A stretch of 9,617 nucleotides of DNA from Pseudomonadota bacterium (GCA_021783525.1 JAJXTT010000020.1:2550-12166), one strand, 5' to 3'; positions 1-6,346 are shown, counted from the stretch's first letter. Program-made: numbers and translations. The notes: generated by a model not told the origin, from the letters alone.

Positions 1-738
1 ACCGTCTTCATCGTGGACGATGAAGCGCCCGCGCGCAACCGGCTCAGGGAGAAACTTGCCGACTGTGCCGCCCAGTTCCCGCTGCAACTCGTGGGCGAAG
101 CGGCAAACGGACAGGAAGCCCTGGACAAGCTCGCCGCGGAACCCGCCGAGGTCGTGCTGGTGGACATCCGCATGCCGCAAATGGACGGGATCGAACTGGC
201 AGGCCACCTGAACAAGCTCGAACATCCGCCGCTGATCATATTTACGACGGCCTATGATGCCTATGCCATCCAGGCATTCGAACAGCGGGCCATCGATTAC
301 CTGCTGAAGCCGATCCGCCTGGGGCGCCTGTTCGACGCGCTTTCCCGGGCGCGGGACATGGTCCCGATACGCACCGAAGTGCTGCGGGAACTCACGCCGG
401 AAGCGCGCAGCAACCTGTCCGCACACGAACGCGGCAAAGTGCTGCTGATACCCATCGATCAGGTGCTCTACCTGCGGGCGGAACTGAAATACGTTACAGT
501 GCGAACTGCCGAGCGTGAATACCTCATCGAAGAATCGCTTACGGCGCTCGAAAAAGAATATGCCACGCGCTTCGTGCGCATCCATCGCAACTGCCTTGTG
601 GCAAGAGACGCTATCATGGGGTTTGAAAAAGGCGGAGACGAAGGGGAAAGTGGCTGGCTGATGAGGGTAAAGGGGCTGGAAGAGAAATTGCCGATCAGCC
701 GTCGACAAATGGGAATTGTGAAGGAATACGGGAAATAA
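1..738 (+). CDS. AlgR-like LytTR-family response regulator (5' end cut by window)
   Basis: A cytoplasmic two-component response regulator with a LytTR DNA-binding domain. The frame is open from base 1 and the first visible residues (TVFIVDDEAP) are the beta-1/acidic pocket of a receiver domain, so only a few N-terminal codons are missing; the internal GTG at 13 is not the start. Counting from the first visible residue, the receiver shows the acidic pair D6/D7, phospho-acceptor D55 (VDIRMP), T83 and K103 (LLKP). A LytTR domain spans about 146-242, with the YVTVR and FVRIHRN signatures typical of AlgR. Visible length is 245 aa, normal for AlgR. It ends 3 bases before the next regulator gene, so the two are almost surely co-transcribed. 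Its kinase (AlgZ/FimS type) would be expected upstream, outside the window. Family assignment is firm; regulon and signal cannot be read from the sequence. Confidence 0.93.
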   Translation, partial: TVFIVDDEAPARNRLREKLADCAAQFPLQLVGEAANGQEALDKLAAEPAEVVLVDIRMPQMDGIELAGHLNKLEHPPLIIFTTAYDAYAIQAFEQRAIDYLLKPIRLGRLFDALSRARDMVPIRTEVLRELTPEARSNLSAHERGKVLLIPIDQVLYLRAELKYVTVRTAEREYLIEESLTALEKEYATRFVRIHRNCLVARDAIMGFEKGGDEGESGWLMRVKGLEEKLPISRRQMGIVKEYGK

Positions 739-741
739 ACT

Positions 742-1434
742 ATGCGCGTACTTATTATCGAAGACAACCGGGACCTTGCTTCCAACATGTTCGACTTCCT
801 GGAAGCGAAAGGCCATGTGGTGGACGCGGCCGGGGACGGAATCACCGGCATGCACCTGGCGCTGGTCAACGAATACGATGCCATCGTGCTCGACCTGATG
901 TTGCCGGGCATGGATGGCATCACGCTTTGCCGAAAATTGCGCGAAGAAGGCGGTAAGGACACGCCGGTGCTGATGATCACGGCGCGCGATTCGCTGGAAG
1001 ACAAGATCGCCGGCCTGGAAGCCGGTGCGGACGATTACCTGGTCAAGCCGGCCGAGCTGCGCGAAGTGGAGCTGAGATTGCGCGTCCTGTTCAGGCGCGG
1101 CGGAGATCACACCCAGAAGCAGAAGAAACTGACGGTGGAGGACCTCACGCTTGATCCTTTCACTTGCTCCGTGAAGCGCGGCACCAAGGCAATCGACCTG
1201 CCGCCGATTCCCTACCGCATACTCGAGATACTGATGTCGCGCTCGCCCCAGGTGGTCAATCGCGAAGACATCGAGCATGTGGTATGGGGTGAAGGGCGTC
1301 CCGACAGCGATTCGCTGCGGGCGCATGTGCACCTGCTCAGGGAGCTGATAGACAAGCCCTTCGAGCGGAAGCTGTTGCGGACGATGCGCGGTTTCGGTTA
1401 CCAGCTGGTCAGCCCGGATGTTCCAGACCAATAG
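742..1434 (+). CDS. OmpR/PhoB-family response regulator
   Basis: A 230-aa transcriptional regulator with an N-terminal receiver (about 1-118) and a C-terminal winged helix (about 130-224). The receiver has E7/D8, phospho-acceptor D51 (VLDLMLPGMDG), T80 (MITARD) and K102 (YLVKPAE), so phosphotransfer looks intact. The winged helix shows the usual recognition-helix and wing pattern (SLRAHVHLLRELIDKPF, then MRGFGYQLV). The ATG at 742 lies 3 bases after the previous stop, with GGGAAAT just upstream as a weak ribosome site. The 3' end overlaps the kinase gene by 17 bases, a strong sign that the two form a cognate pair and are translationally coupled. This class binds 11-base-spaced direct repeats, and such repeats lie in front of both cyc2-like genes downstream, making those the best candidate targets (inference). 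It could instead serve distant promoters. Confidence 0.95.
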   Translation: MRVLIIEDNRDLASNMFDFLEAKGHVVDAAGDGITGMHLALVNEYDAIVLDLMLPGMDGITLCRKLREEGGKDTPVLMITARDSLEDKIAGLEAGADDYLVKPAELREVELRLRVLFRRGGDHTQKQKKLTVEDLTLDPFTCSVKRGTKAIDLPPIPYRILEILMSRSPQVVNREDIEHVVWGEGRPDSDSLRAHVHLLRELIDKPFERKLLRTMRGFGYQLVSPDVPDQ

Positions 1435-2680
1435 CCTGCGCTTCCGGGTCGCATTCTTCTATGCGATCTTCGGCGCGGGCCTCAGCATCCTGCTCGCAGC
1501 AGGCGCCTACCTGACCGTCGAGCACATCGGGCACCAGCTCATGGACGAGGCATTGCTGGAAGAGCTGAACAAGCACGCCAGCGAATCGATATTCGTCGAG
1601 CCGAATACCGTATCCATCAAGGGCTACATGATCTCGGAGACCAGGCGCAGCCCGAACATCCCCTACGAGGTCGAATCGCTGGCGCCGGGCAAATACAACA
1701 TGACCGTCGGCAATATCGACTACCGGGTGCTGGTCGTCGACAAATACGGCGCGCGCTATTTCATGATGTTCGACACGCAGCTCCAGCATTTCCATGAAGC
1801 GGTCTATTTCCGTTACGTGGAAACCTTTGCCCTGTTCATGATCTTCAGCTCGGCAGCCGGGGGTTACTGGCTGGCGAGCCGCGTCACCTCATCGGTTACC
1901 CGATTGGCCAGGCAGGTCGGGCAAGCCGAACCGGGCGATACCGATCTGTCCCTGTCCTGGATCAAAGAGACCAGCAACGACGAAGTGGGTGAACTGGCCC
2001 GTGCTTTCGACCGTTATCTCCGCCGGCTGCGCGAATTCATCGAGAGGGAAAATTTCTTTACCGCGGATGTGAGCCACGAATTGCGCACGCCGCTCGCCAT
2101 CATGCTGAGCGCCGTCGAAGTGCTGGAGGAGGATGCGTCGCTCTCCCTCAAGCAGAAAGAGCGCATCACGCGCATCCACCGCGCCACGCAGGACATGATA
2201 GACCTGACTTCGGCCTTGCTGCTGATGGCACGCGAGCACCTCGATGTCGCCGACGAACAGCCTTGCGATGTGTCCGACGTGGCGCAGGCATGTGTCGAGA
2301 AGCATCGGCACCTGATCGGCGACCGGCCGATACGCCTCGAAGTTGAAACGATGGCGAGGACCATTGTGATGGTCGAACGTCCACTGCTGGAAATCGTGAT
2401 CGGCAACCTGATCCGCAACGGCCTGTTCCATACCAAGTCGGGTTCCGTGCTGCTCAAGGTCGAGGCCGGAAGACTCACCGTGCAGGACACCGGAATCGGA
2501 ATGCGGCCCGAGGAGCTGGAGCGCGCCCTGGAGCGTTATTACAAGGGGCCGTCGAGCGCCGGCGCGGGCGTCGGGCTGTCGCTGGTGAAACGCATATGCG
2601 ACCGTTACGGCTGGCACATATCCCTCGACAGCAAGGAAGGCGAGGGCACTTCCGCGGTGATCGAGTTCTCTGCCGGCTAA
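1418..2680 (+). CDS. Membrane sensor histidine kinase (HAMP-HisKA-HATPase), partner of the OmpR-type regulator
   Basis: An inner-membrane kinase of 420 aa that should phosphorylate the regulator it overlaps. Transmembrane helices are seen at about 11-32 and 133-154, enclosing a periplasmic sensor of about 100 residues that matches no sensor fold I can name. A HAMP-like linker follows (about 155-208). The dimerisation domain carries the H-box with phospho-accepting H220 (DVSHELRTP). The ATPase domain has the N-box with N330 and N334, the G1 box DTGIGM (357-362) and a glycine-rich G2 box (about 382-388). All catalytic parts are present. The start ATG at 1418 lies inside the preceding gene, which fits coupled translation. 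The early periplasmic stretch is rich in acidic and His residues (E35, H36, H39, D43, E44, E48, E49, H53, E56), which could bind a metal. No clear ExxE iron motif like that of PmrB or ColS is visible. The signal is therefore unknown; Fe(II) or redox state is a guess from the neighbours. Confidence 0.94.
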   Translation: MFQTNSLRFRVAFFYAIFGAGLSILLAAGAYLTVEHIGHQLMDEALLEELNKHASESIFVEPNTVSIKGYMISETRRSPNIPYEVESLAPGKYNMTVGNIDYRVLVVDKYGARYFMMFDTQLQHFHEAVYFRYVETFALFMIFSSAAGGYWLASRVTSSVTRLARQVGQAEPGDTDLSLSWIKETSNDEVGELARAFDRYLRRLREFIERENFFTADVSHELRTPLAIMLSAVEVLEEDASLSLKQKERITRIHRATQDMIDLTSALLLMAREHLDVADEQPCDVSDVAQACVEKHRHLIGDRPIRLEVETMARTIVMVERPLLEIVIGNLIRNGLFHTKSGSVLLKVEAGRLTVQDTGIGMRPEELERALERYYKGPSSAGAGVGLSLVKRICDRYGWHISLDSKEGEGTSAVIEFSAG

Positions 2681-2692
2681 CATCGGCCGGCA
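2671..2692 (+). terminator. Hairpin across the histidine-kinase stop codon (weak terminator candidate)
   Basis: TGCCGGC (2671-2677) pairs with GCCGGCA (2686-2692) around an 8-base loop that contains the TAA stop. It is followed only by ATTTCGG, not a real U-tract, so termination would be inefficient and some read-through into the cyc2 leader is possible. Confidence 0.3.
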
Positions 2693-2741
2693 ATTTCGGC
2701 ATACGGCCGCGAAAATCAAGTTGTGTTGCAATAAACGCAAA

Positions 2742-2796
2742 TTAACGTGTTTTTAACGTTTCATTGACGAGCGTTTTACTATCCCATTGCTAGTAT
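2742..2796 (+). promoter_or_regulatory. Promoter of the first cyc2-like gene with four 11-base-phased operator repeats
   Basis: Four related elements start exactly 11 bases apart: TTAACGT (2742), TTAACGT (2753), TTGACGA (2764) and TTTACTA (2775). A fifth phase at 2786 is ATTGCTA, merging into a -10-like TAGTAT (2791-2796, preceded by TG as an extended -10). No good -35 hexamer lies 16-18 bases upstream of it. The last repeat ends about 10 bases before the -10, the layout of PhoB/OmpR-activated promoters in which the regulator replaces -35 contacts. The second cyc2 promoter has the same geometry with different sequence. The repeats and phasing are seen directly; the binding protein is inferred to be the regulator encoded at 742-1434. 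Confidence 0.6.
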
Positions 2797-2805
2797 CTTC
2801 CGCAA

Positions 2806-2840
2806 CTTGTGCATGAAGCAGGGGAGTTACCTTGCACAAG
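2806..2840 (+). other. 5' leader stem-loop of the first cyc2-like mRNA
   Basis: CTTGTGCA (2806-2813) and TGCACAAG (2833-2840) form a perfect 8-bp stem with a 19-base loop containing GGGGAGTT. With a start about 7 bases after the -10, the hairpin would sit almost at the 5' end of the mRNA. The second copy has a stem of equal length and different sequence in the same place, which suggests selection for structure; stabilisation of an abundant mRNA is one explanation. Confidence 0.5.
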
Positions 2841-2913
2841 ATGTTTCCGTTTCACCAATTGGGTTTGGGAGGTTTCGTTCCCGAACGGGTTAATTTTCTG
2901 GAGGAGAATTGCA

Positions 2914-4305
2914 ATGAAGAAAATCGTACTGTCTCTGGCAGGCGTTATGGCAGCAGTCGCATTTGCACCCGAAGCATCCGCTTTGCCCGTGTTTGCGCGT
3001 CAAACCGGCATGGCCTGTTCCGCATGTCACTTCCAGCACTTTCCGTTGCTGAACAGCTTCGGTCGCGCATTCAAGTCTGCCGGCTTCACCATGGTGGGCG
3101 CGCAGGGCAAGATCGAAGGTGATCGCCTGTCCATCCCCGATACGCTGAACATGGCTTTCCTGGGCAGCATGGGCTACGTCAAGAGTAATCAAACTGCCGA
3201 CAATACAGGCGTCTCAAAAAATCCCGGTAACGGCGGTGTCTACCTGCCCGGTATCGCCGGTGAGGCGTCCCTGTTCGTCGGTGGCCGCGTGAGCGACTTT
3301 GCCGGCTTCCTGTCCGAGATCACCCTGTCGGGCGCAGCGGCAATCGACTCCGGCAAACTGGCCATCCTGCCCGAAATCGGCAGCAGCGGTATCCATGCCG
3401 GTGCCATTCCGTTCGCCACGAACGGCCAGGGCGCTTCCTACGGCTTTGAATACCTGAACACTGGTGCGAACGCTGTCCACTCGATCACCAACACCGTTGG
3501 CAATGCACTTGGCGGTACCGGCGACGAGTTCATCAATGCCGTCTCCGCTCAGCAATATATCCATACCGCAACCGCGGCTGATGGTGTTGCTGCCGTGGTC
3601 AATAGCGACATGGGCTTCATCAACGTCACCAAGTACAACCAGACCGGCATGGCCACTGGACAACAGGGCAGCCTGGGTTCCACCTATGTGCGCGTAGCCG
3701 GCTTGTTCGATCTGGCAGGTTGGGATTCCGCTTTGGGCTTCCAGAGCTGGAGTGGTTCCTCGTTGAACGACAATGGTGGTGTAGGACTTAATGCGCCAAT
3801 ACTCAACGCAAATACCGCAACAGCCGCTCTTGCTACAAGTGCCCCAGTTGCTGGCGGCGCAGTAATGATGCAGAGCAAGGCATGGGCGATCGACGGCCAG
3901 ATGCAGGGCACGTTGGGTGAAATGCCTACCGGCTTCTACTTCAGCTACGCAAACGCTGCTGTTGCCGGCGCTAATGAGGCTCCAAATGCCTTTAACCAAG
4001 GTCAGATGACTCGTAGCTCGTTCAACGTTGATGCAGAAATCGGCGTTGTTCCGGAAGTGGTGACATTGGGTGCAGCTATCCGTCGCGCCAAGAGCGGTTA
4101 TGACTCAGGCATTCTCAACGGTGGTGCAGCAACTGGCAATAACGCCTCGGACAATGCATTCTTCCTGACCGCAACCTACAAGTTCGCACAGAACATGCTG
4201 GGTCGTTTGTCGTATGTGAAGCAGAGCGGCGATTACTGGACTGCGGCAAATTCTGGCGCAACCGGAGATACGACTTACGCTGCCAACCTGTACTTCCTGT
4301 TCTGA
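2914..4305 (+). CDS. cyc2: Cyc2-like outer-membrane monohaem cytochrome-porin fusion, copy 1
   Basis: Probable outer-membrane c-type cytochrome fused to a beta-barrel, proposed in iron oxidisers to take electrons from extracellular Fe(II) and pass them inward to periplasmic carriers. The ATG at 2914 is chosen over upstream in-frame starts because GGAGGAG (2900-2906) sits 7 bases before it and a clean Sec signal peptide follows (MKK, hydrophobic core, cleavage after ASA, residue 23). The only haem motif is CSACH at 35-39, followed by H42 and the FGRAFK signature (49-54). The remaining ~400 residues alternate in beta-hairpin fashion with short turns (e.g. VVPEVV) and end in aromatic F463 as a BAM recognition signal. 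At 463 aa it fits Cyc2-type fusions. It has its own promoter and terminator. It differs from copy 2 mainly in two loops (about 347-365 and 396-406). The cytochrome-porin reading is well supported; substrate Fe(II) rests on family recognition without a search. Confidence 0.82.
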   Translation: MKKIVLSLAGVMAAVAFAPEASALPVFARQTGMACSACHFQHFPLLNSFGRAFKSAGFTMVGAQGKIEGDRLSIPDTLNMAFLGSMGYVKSNQTADNTGVSKNPGNGGVYLPGIAGEASLFVGGRVSDFAGFLSEITLSGAAAIDSGKLAILPEIGSSGIHAGAIPFATNGQGASYGFEYLNTGANAVHSITNTVGNALGGTGDEFINAVSAQQYIHTATAADGVAAVVNSDMGFINVTKYNQTGMATGQQGSLGSTYVRVAGLFDLAGWDSALGFQSWSGSSLNDNGGVGLNAPILNANTATAALATSAPVAGGAVMMQSKAWAIDGQMQGTLGEMPTGFYFSYANAAVAGANEAPNAFNQGQMTRSSFNVDAEIGVVPEVVTLGAAIRRAKSGYDSGILNGGAATGNNASDNAFFLTATYKFAQNMLGRLSYVKQSGDYWTAANSGATGDTTYAANLYFLF

Positions 4306-4315
4306 TTGGCTAGTT

Positions 4316-4347
4316 CATCCGCTGCAAGCGCAAGTCTGCAGCGGATG
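4316..4347 (+). other. Post-stop 11-bp hairpin, first cyc2-like gene
   Basis: CATCCGCTGCA (4316-4326) and TGCAGCGGATG (4337-4347) are perfect inverted copies with a 10-base loop, starting 10 bases after the stop. No T-tract follows, so it is not a classical terminator; protection of the mRNA 3' end or a pause site is more likely. The equivalent hairpin of copy 2 has one mismatch. Confidence 0.6.
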
Positions 4348-4401
4348 ACGCAAACCGGTTAAAGCATGGTAGAAAGAATTGGAGTTCCAATAAAAATCCA
4401 A

Positions 4402-4510
4402 TAACTACCAAGCCGAGTGGGTGAGTGGATGCAGGTTCGCGATCTTCTGTGACAGGGGAGCGCAGCGGGTCGCACCAGAGAGGGCCGGTATTCGGTTCAT
4501 CACACAAGGG
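4402..4510 (+). other. Extra segment in the 3' region of copy 1, absent from copy 2
   Basis: After GGAGTTCCAATAA both copies should run straight to CAAGT..TGGAAC and the terminator; copy 2 does so, but copy 1 has about 109 more bases here. The segment is more GC-rich than the flanking intergenic DNA. I see no clear inverted ends, target-site duplication or convincing reading frame. It is either an insertion in copy 1 or a deletion in copy 2. Edges are uncertain by several bases. Confidence 0.5.
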
Positions 4511-4530
4511 CAAGTAGTGGAACCCAGATT

Positions 4531-4558
4531 GGGGAGACTTCGGTCTCCCCATTTTTTT
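4531..4558 (+). terminator. Intrinsic terminator of the first cyc2-like gene
   Basis: GGGGAGAC, a TTCG tetraloop, GTCTCCCC, then A and seven T. The stem is 8 bp, extended by a T-A pair, and the C(UUCG)G loop is unusually stable. It should separate the two cyc2 transcripts, which agrees with copy 2 having its own promoter. Confidence 0.93.
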
Positions 4559-4585
4559 GGGTCCAAAACCCGGGAAATCCTCCGG

Positions 4586-4659
4586 TTTCAGCTGTGGTGA
4601 GGGTATATCCATTTACCAGCAATGGTGAATCGGCGCCACCATTTCGTTTGTAGCTGAAA
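4586..4659. repeat. Nested inverted repeat between the two cyc2-like genes
   Basis: An outer pair TTTCAGCT (4586-4593) / AGCTGAAA (4652-4659) encloses an inner pair AATGGTG (4621-4627) / CACCATT (4637-4643) with a 9-base loop. A third element CCATT (4609-4613) could pair with the same AATGG instead, giving two exclusive folds. It lies after the copy 1 terminator and well before the copy 2 promoter, so it is in no obvious transcript. It could be a small non-autonomous element remnant, a regulatory site, or chance. Confidence 0.4.
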
Positions 4660-4789
4660 TGCGTTAGACGGCGGGCAATTTCGCCATCTATTTGGAATTG
4701 AACGCATAATCAATATCATAAATATGGTTAACGATTACATGACTAATAAATAACCAATTATTTATATCTACTGTCTCATAAATACAACT

Positions 4790-4844
4790 TTATCGTTTTA
4801 TTAACCGTTTTTTTACACTCCATTGACATTGAGATTGCTAGCAT
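4790..4844 (+). promoter_or_regulatory. Promoter of the second cyc2-like gene with four 11-base-phased operator repeats
   Basis: Elements start at exact 11-base steps: TTATCGT (4790), TTAACCG (4801), TTTACAC (4812) and TTGACAT (4823), with ATTGCTA as the fifth phase (4834). A -10-like TAGCAT lies at 4839-4844, 16 bases after the start of the last repeat, exactly as in copy 1. The TTGACA at 4823 looks like a -35 box but is only 10 bases from this -10, so it is better read as an operator repeat. The DNA just upstream (about 4690-4800) is strongly AT-rich and could act as an UP element; it also holds an isolated TTAACG at 4728 that is out of phase. Confidence 0.6.
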
Positions 4845-4855
4845 CTCGGCCCAGA

Positions 4856-4887
4856 CTTGCGCCTTAACTGGAATTTAACGGCGCAAG
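4856..4887 (+). other. 5' leader stem-loop of the second cyc2-like mRNA
   Basis: CTTGCGCC (4856-4863) and GGCGCAAG (4880-4887) form a perfect 8-bp stem with a 16-base loop, close to the expected transcript start. Both copies begin CTTG and end CAAG, but the inner pairs differ on both arms (TGCA/TGCA against CGCC/GGCG), so pairing has been kept while sequence changed. GGGGAGTT follows directly; in copy 1 it lies in the loop. Confidence 0.5.
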
Positions 4888-4944
4888 GGGAGTTGGATGG
4901 CCGGTGTTGAATCTCATTAATAATTAATAAAGAGGAGAAACGTA

Positions 4945-6336
4945 ATGAAGAAAATCGTACTGTCTCTGGCAGGCGTTATGGCAGCAGTCGCATTTGCACC
5001 CGAAGCATCCGCTTTGCCCGTGTTTGCGCGTCAAACCGGCATGGCCTGTTCCGCATGTCACTTCCAGCACTTTCCGTTGCTGAACAGCTTCGGCCGCGCA
5101 TTCAAGGCCGCCGGTTTCACCATGGTGGGCGCGCAGGGCAAGATCGAAGGTGATCGCCTGTCCATTCCTGACACGCTGAACATCAATTTCTTGGCCAGCA
5201 TGGGCTACGTCAAGAGCAACCAGACAGCCGACAATACTGGCGTTTCAAAAAATCCGGGCAATGGCGGTTTCTACTTGCCTGGTATCGCCGGTGAGGCATC
5301 CCTGTTCGTCGGTGGCCGCGTGAGCGACTTTGCCGGCTTCCTGTCCGAGATCACCCTTGGGGGTGCAGCGGCAATCGACTCCGGCAAACTGGCCATCCTG
5401 CCCGAAATCGGCAGCAGCGGTATCCATGCCGGTGCCATTCCGTTCGCCACGAACGGCCAGGGTGCTTCCTACGGCTTTGAATATCTGAACACCGGTGCCA
5501 ACGCTGTCCACTCGATCACCAATACCGTTGGCAATGCGCTGGGCGGCACCGGAGACGAGTTCATCAATGCCGTCTCCGCGCAACAATATATCCATACCGC
5601 AACGGCGGCTGATGGTGTTGCAGCCGTGGTGAACAGCGACATGGGCTTCATCAACGTCACCAAGTACAACCAGACCGGCATGGCCACAGGACAACAGGGC
5701 AGCCTGGGTTCTACCTACGTGCGCGTAGCCGGCTTGTTCGATCTGGCAGGCTGGGATTCAGCCTTGGGCTTCCAGAGCTGGAGCGGTTCTTCGTTGAACG
5801 ATAATGGTGGTGTAGGACTTAATGCGCCAATACTCAACGCAAATACCGCAACAGCCACTCTTGCTACAAGTGCCCCAGTTGCTGGCGGTGCAGTAATGAT
5901 GCAGAGCAAGGCATGGGCGATCGACGGCCAGATGCAGGGCACGCTGGGTGAAATGCCCACCGGCTTCTACTTCAGCTATGCAAGCGCACCGGCAGAACTC
6001 GGCGGTATTCAAAATGCCTTCAACACAGGTACTTTGACTCGTAGCTCGTTCAACGTTGATGCAGAAATCGGCGTCGTTCCGGAAGTGGTTACCTTGGGTG
6101 CAGCTATCCGTCGCGCCAAGAGCGGTGTTGACGCAGGCTTGCTTAGTGCTGCTGCTACAGCAACTGGCAATAACGCCTCGGACAATGCATTCTTCCTGAC
6201 CGCAACCTACAAGTTCGCACAGAACATGCTGGGTCGTTTGTCGTATGTGAAGCAGAGCGGCGATTACTGGACTGCGGCAAATTCTGGCGCAACCGGAGAT
6301 ACGACTTACGCTGCCAACCTGTACGTCCTGTTCTGA
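4945..6336 (+). CDS. cyc2: Cyc2-like outer-membrane monohaem cytochrome-porin fusion, copy 2
   Basis: Paralogue of the preceding cytochrome-porin gene with the same length (463 aa), signal peptide (cleavage after residue 23), CSACH haem site (35-39), FGRAFK signature, barrel and terminal F463. The start is fixed by AGGAG (4933-4937) 7 bases before ATG. Differences from copy 1 are S55A, M80I, A81N, G84A, V109F, S139G, A305T and F461V, plus two rewritten stretches: about 347-364, one residue shorter, and about 395-406, one residue longer, so total length is restored. Residues 140-304 are identical. In a barrel whose short turns face the periplasm, both rewritten stretches would be surface loops. 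The product probably does the same job as copy 1 with altered outside contacts. It is transcribed from its own promoter and ends at its own terminator, facing ppc. As for copy 1, the Fe(II) role is a family-based inference. Confidence 0.82.
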   Translation: MKKIVLSLAGVMAAVAFAPEASALPVFARQTGMACSACHFQHFPLLNSFGRAFKAAGFTMVGAQGKIEGDRLSIPDTLNINFLASMGYVKSNQTADNTGVSKNPGNGGFYLPGIAGEASLFVGGRVSDFAGFLSEITLGGAAAIDSGKLAILPEIGSSGIHAGAIPFATNGQGASYGFEYLNTGANAVHSITNTVGNALGGTGDEFINAVSAQQYIHTATAADGVAAVVNSDMGFINVTKYNQTGMATGQQGSLGSTYVRVAGLFDLAGWDSALGFQSWSGSSLNDNGGVGLNAPILNANTATATLATSAPVAGGAVMMQSKAWAIDGQMQGTLGEMPTGFYFSYASAPAELGGIQNAFNTGTLTRSSFNVDAEIGVVPEVVTLGAAIRRAKSGVDAGLLSAAATATGNNASDNAFFLTATYKFAQNMLGRLSYVKQSGDYWTAANSGATGDTTYAANLYVLF

Positions 6337-6346
6337 TTGACTAATT

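Larger units (their letters stand above)
2901..4558 (+). repeat. Tandem duplication unit, copy 1 (ribosome site to terminator)
   Basis: This stretch is repeated at 4932-6482 in the same direction. Homology begins at the shared ribosome site GAGGAGAA, covers the whole gene and both 3' hairpins, and ends at the terminator. The first 149 coding bases (2914-3062) are identical in both copies, as are 167 bases near the 3' end (4127-4293). Copy 1 alone carries about 109 extra bases at about 4402-4510. The upstream promoters are only distantly alike. Confidence 0.93.

Noticed and set aside
1889..2740. Open frame of 283 codons antisense to the histidine kinase
   Set aside because: It mirrors the kinase's conserved boxes and has no recognisable domain.
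2809..2913. In-frame upstream start of cyc2 copy 1 (35 extra codons)
   Set aside because: It would bury the signal peptide, has no ribosome site, and the matching stretch is absent from copy 2, while GGAGGAG precedes the ATG at 2914.
2832..3122. Out-of-frame 96-codon open frame overlapping the cyc2 copy 1 start
   Set aside because: No ribosome site at its first codon, and it reads the signal-peptide region in another frame; probably chance.
3214..3999. Antisense open frame over cyc2 copy 1, with a shorter counterpart at 5245-5694 in copy 2
   Set aside because: Its occurrence in both copies is explained by the duplication; it is truncated in copy 2 and lacks a start signal.
4310..4612. Minus-strand 100-codon open frame in the inter-cyc2 spacer
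   Set aside because: It runs through the terminator hairpin and the extra segment; the composition does not look coding and the frame is not kept in copy 2.
4824..4839. Sigma-54-like promoter (TGACAT-N5-TTGCT) before cyc2 copy 2
   Set aside because: The essential GG is GA, and copy 1 has no such element at the matching place although the ATTGCTAG block is shared.
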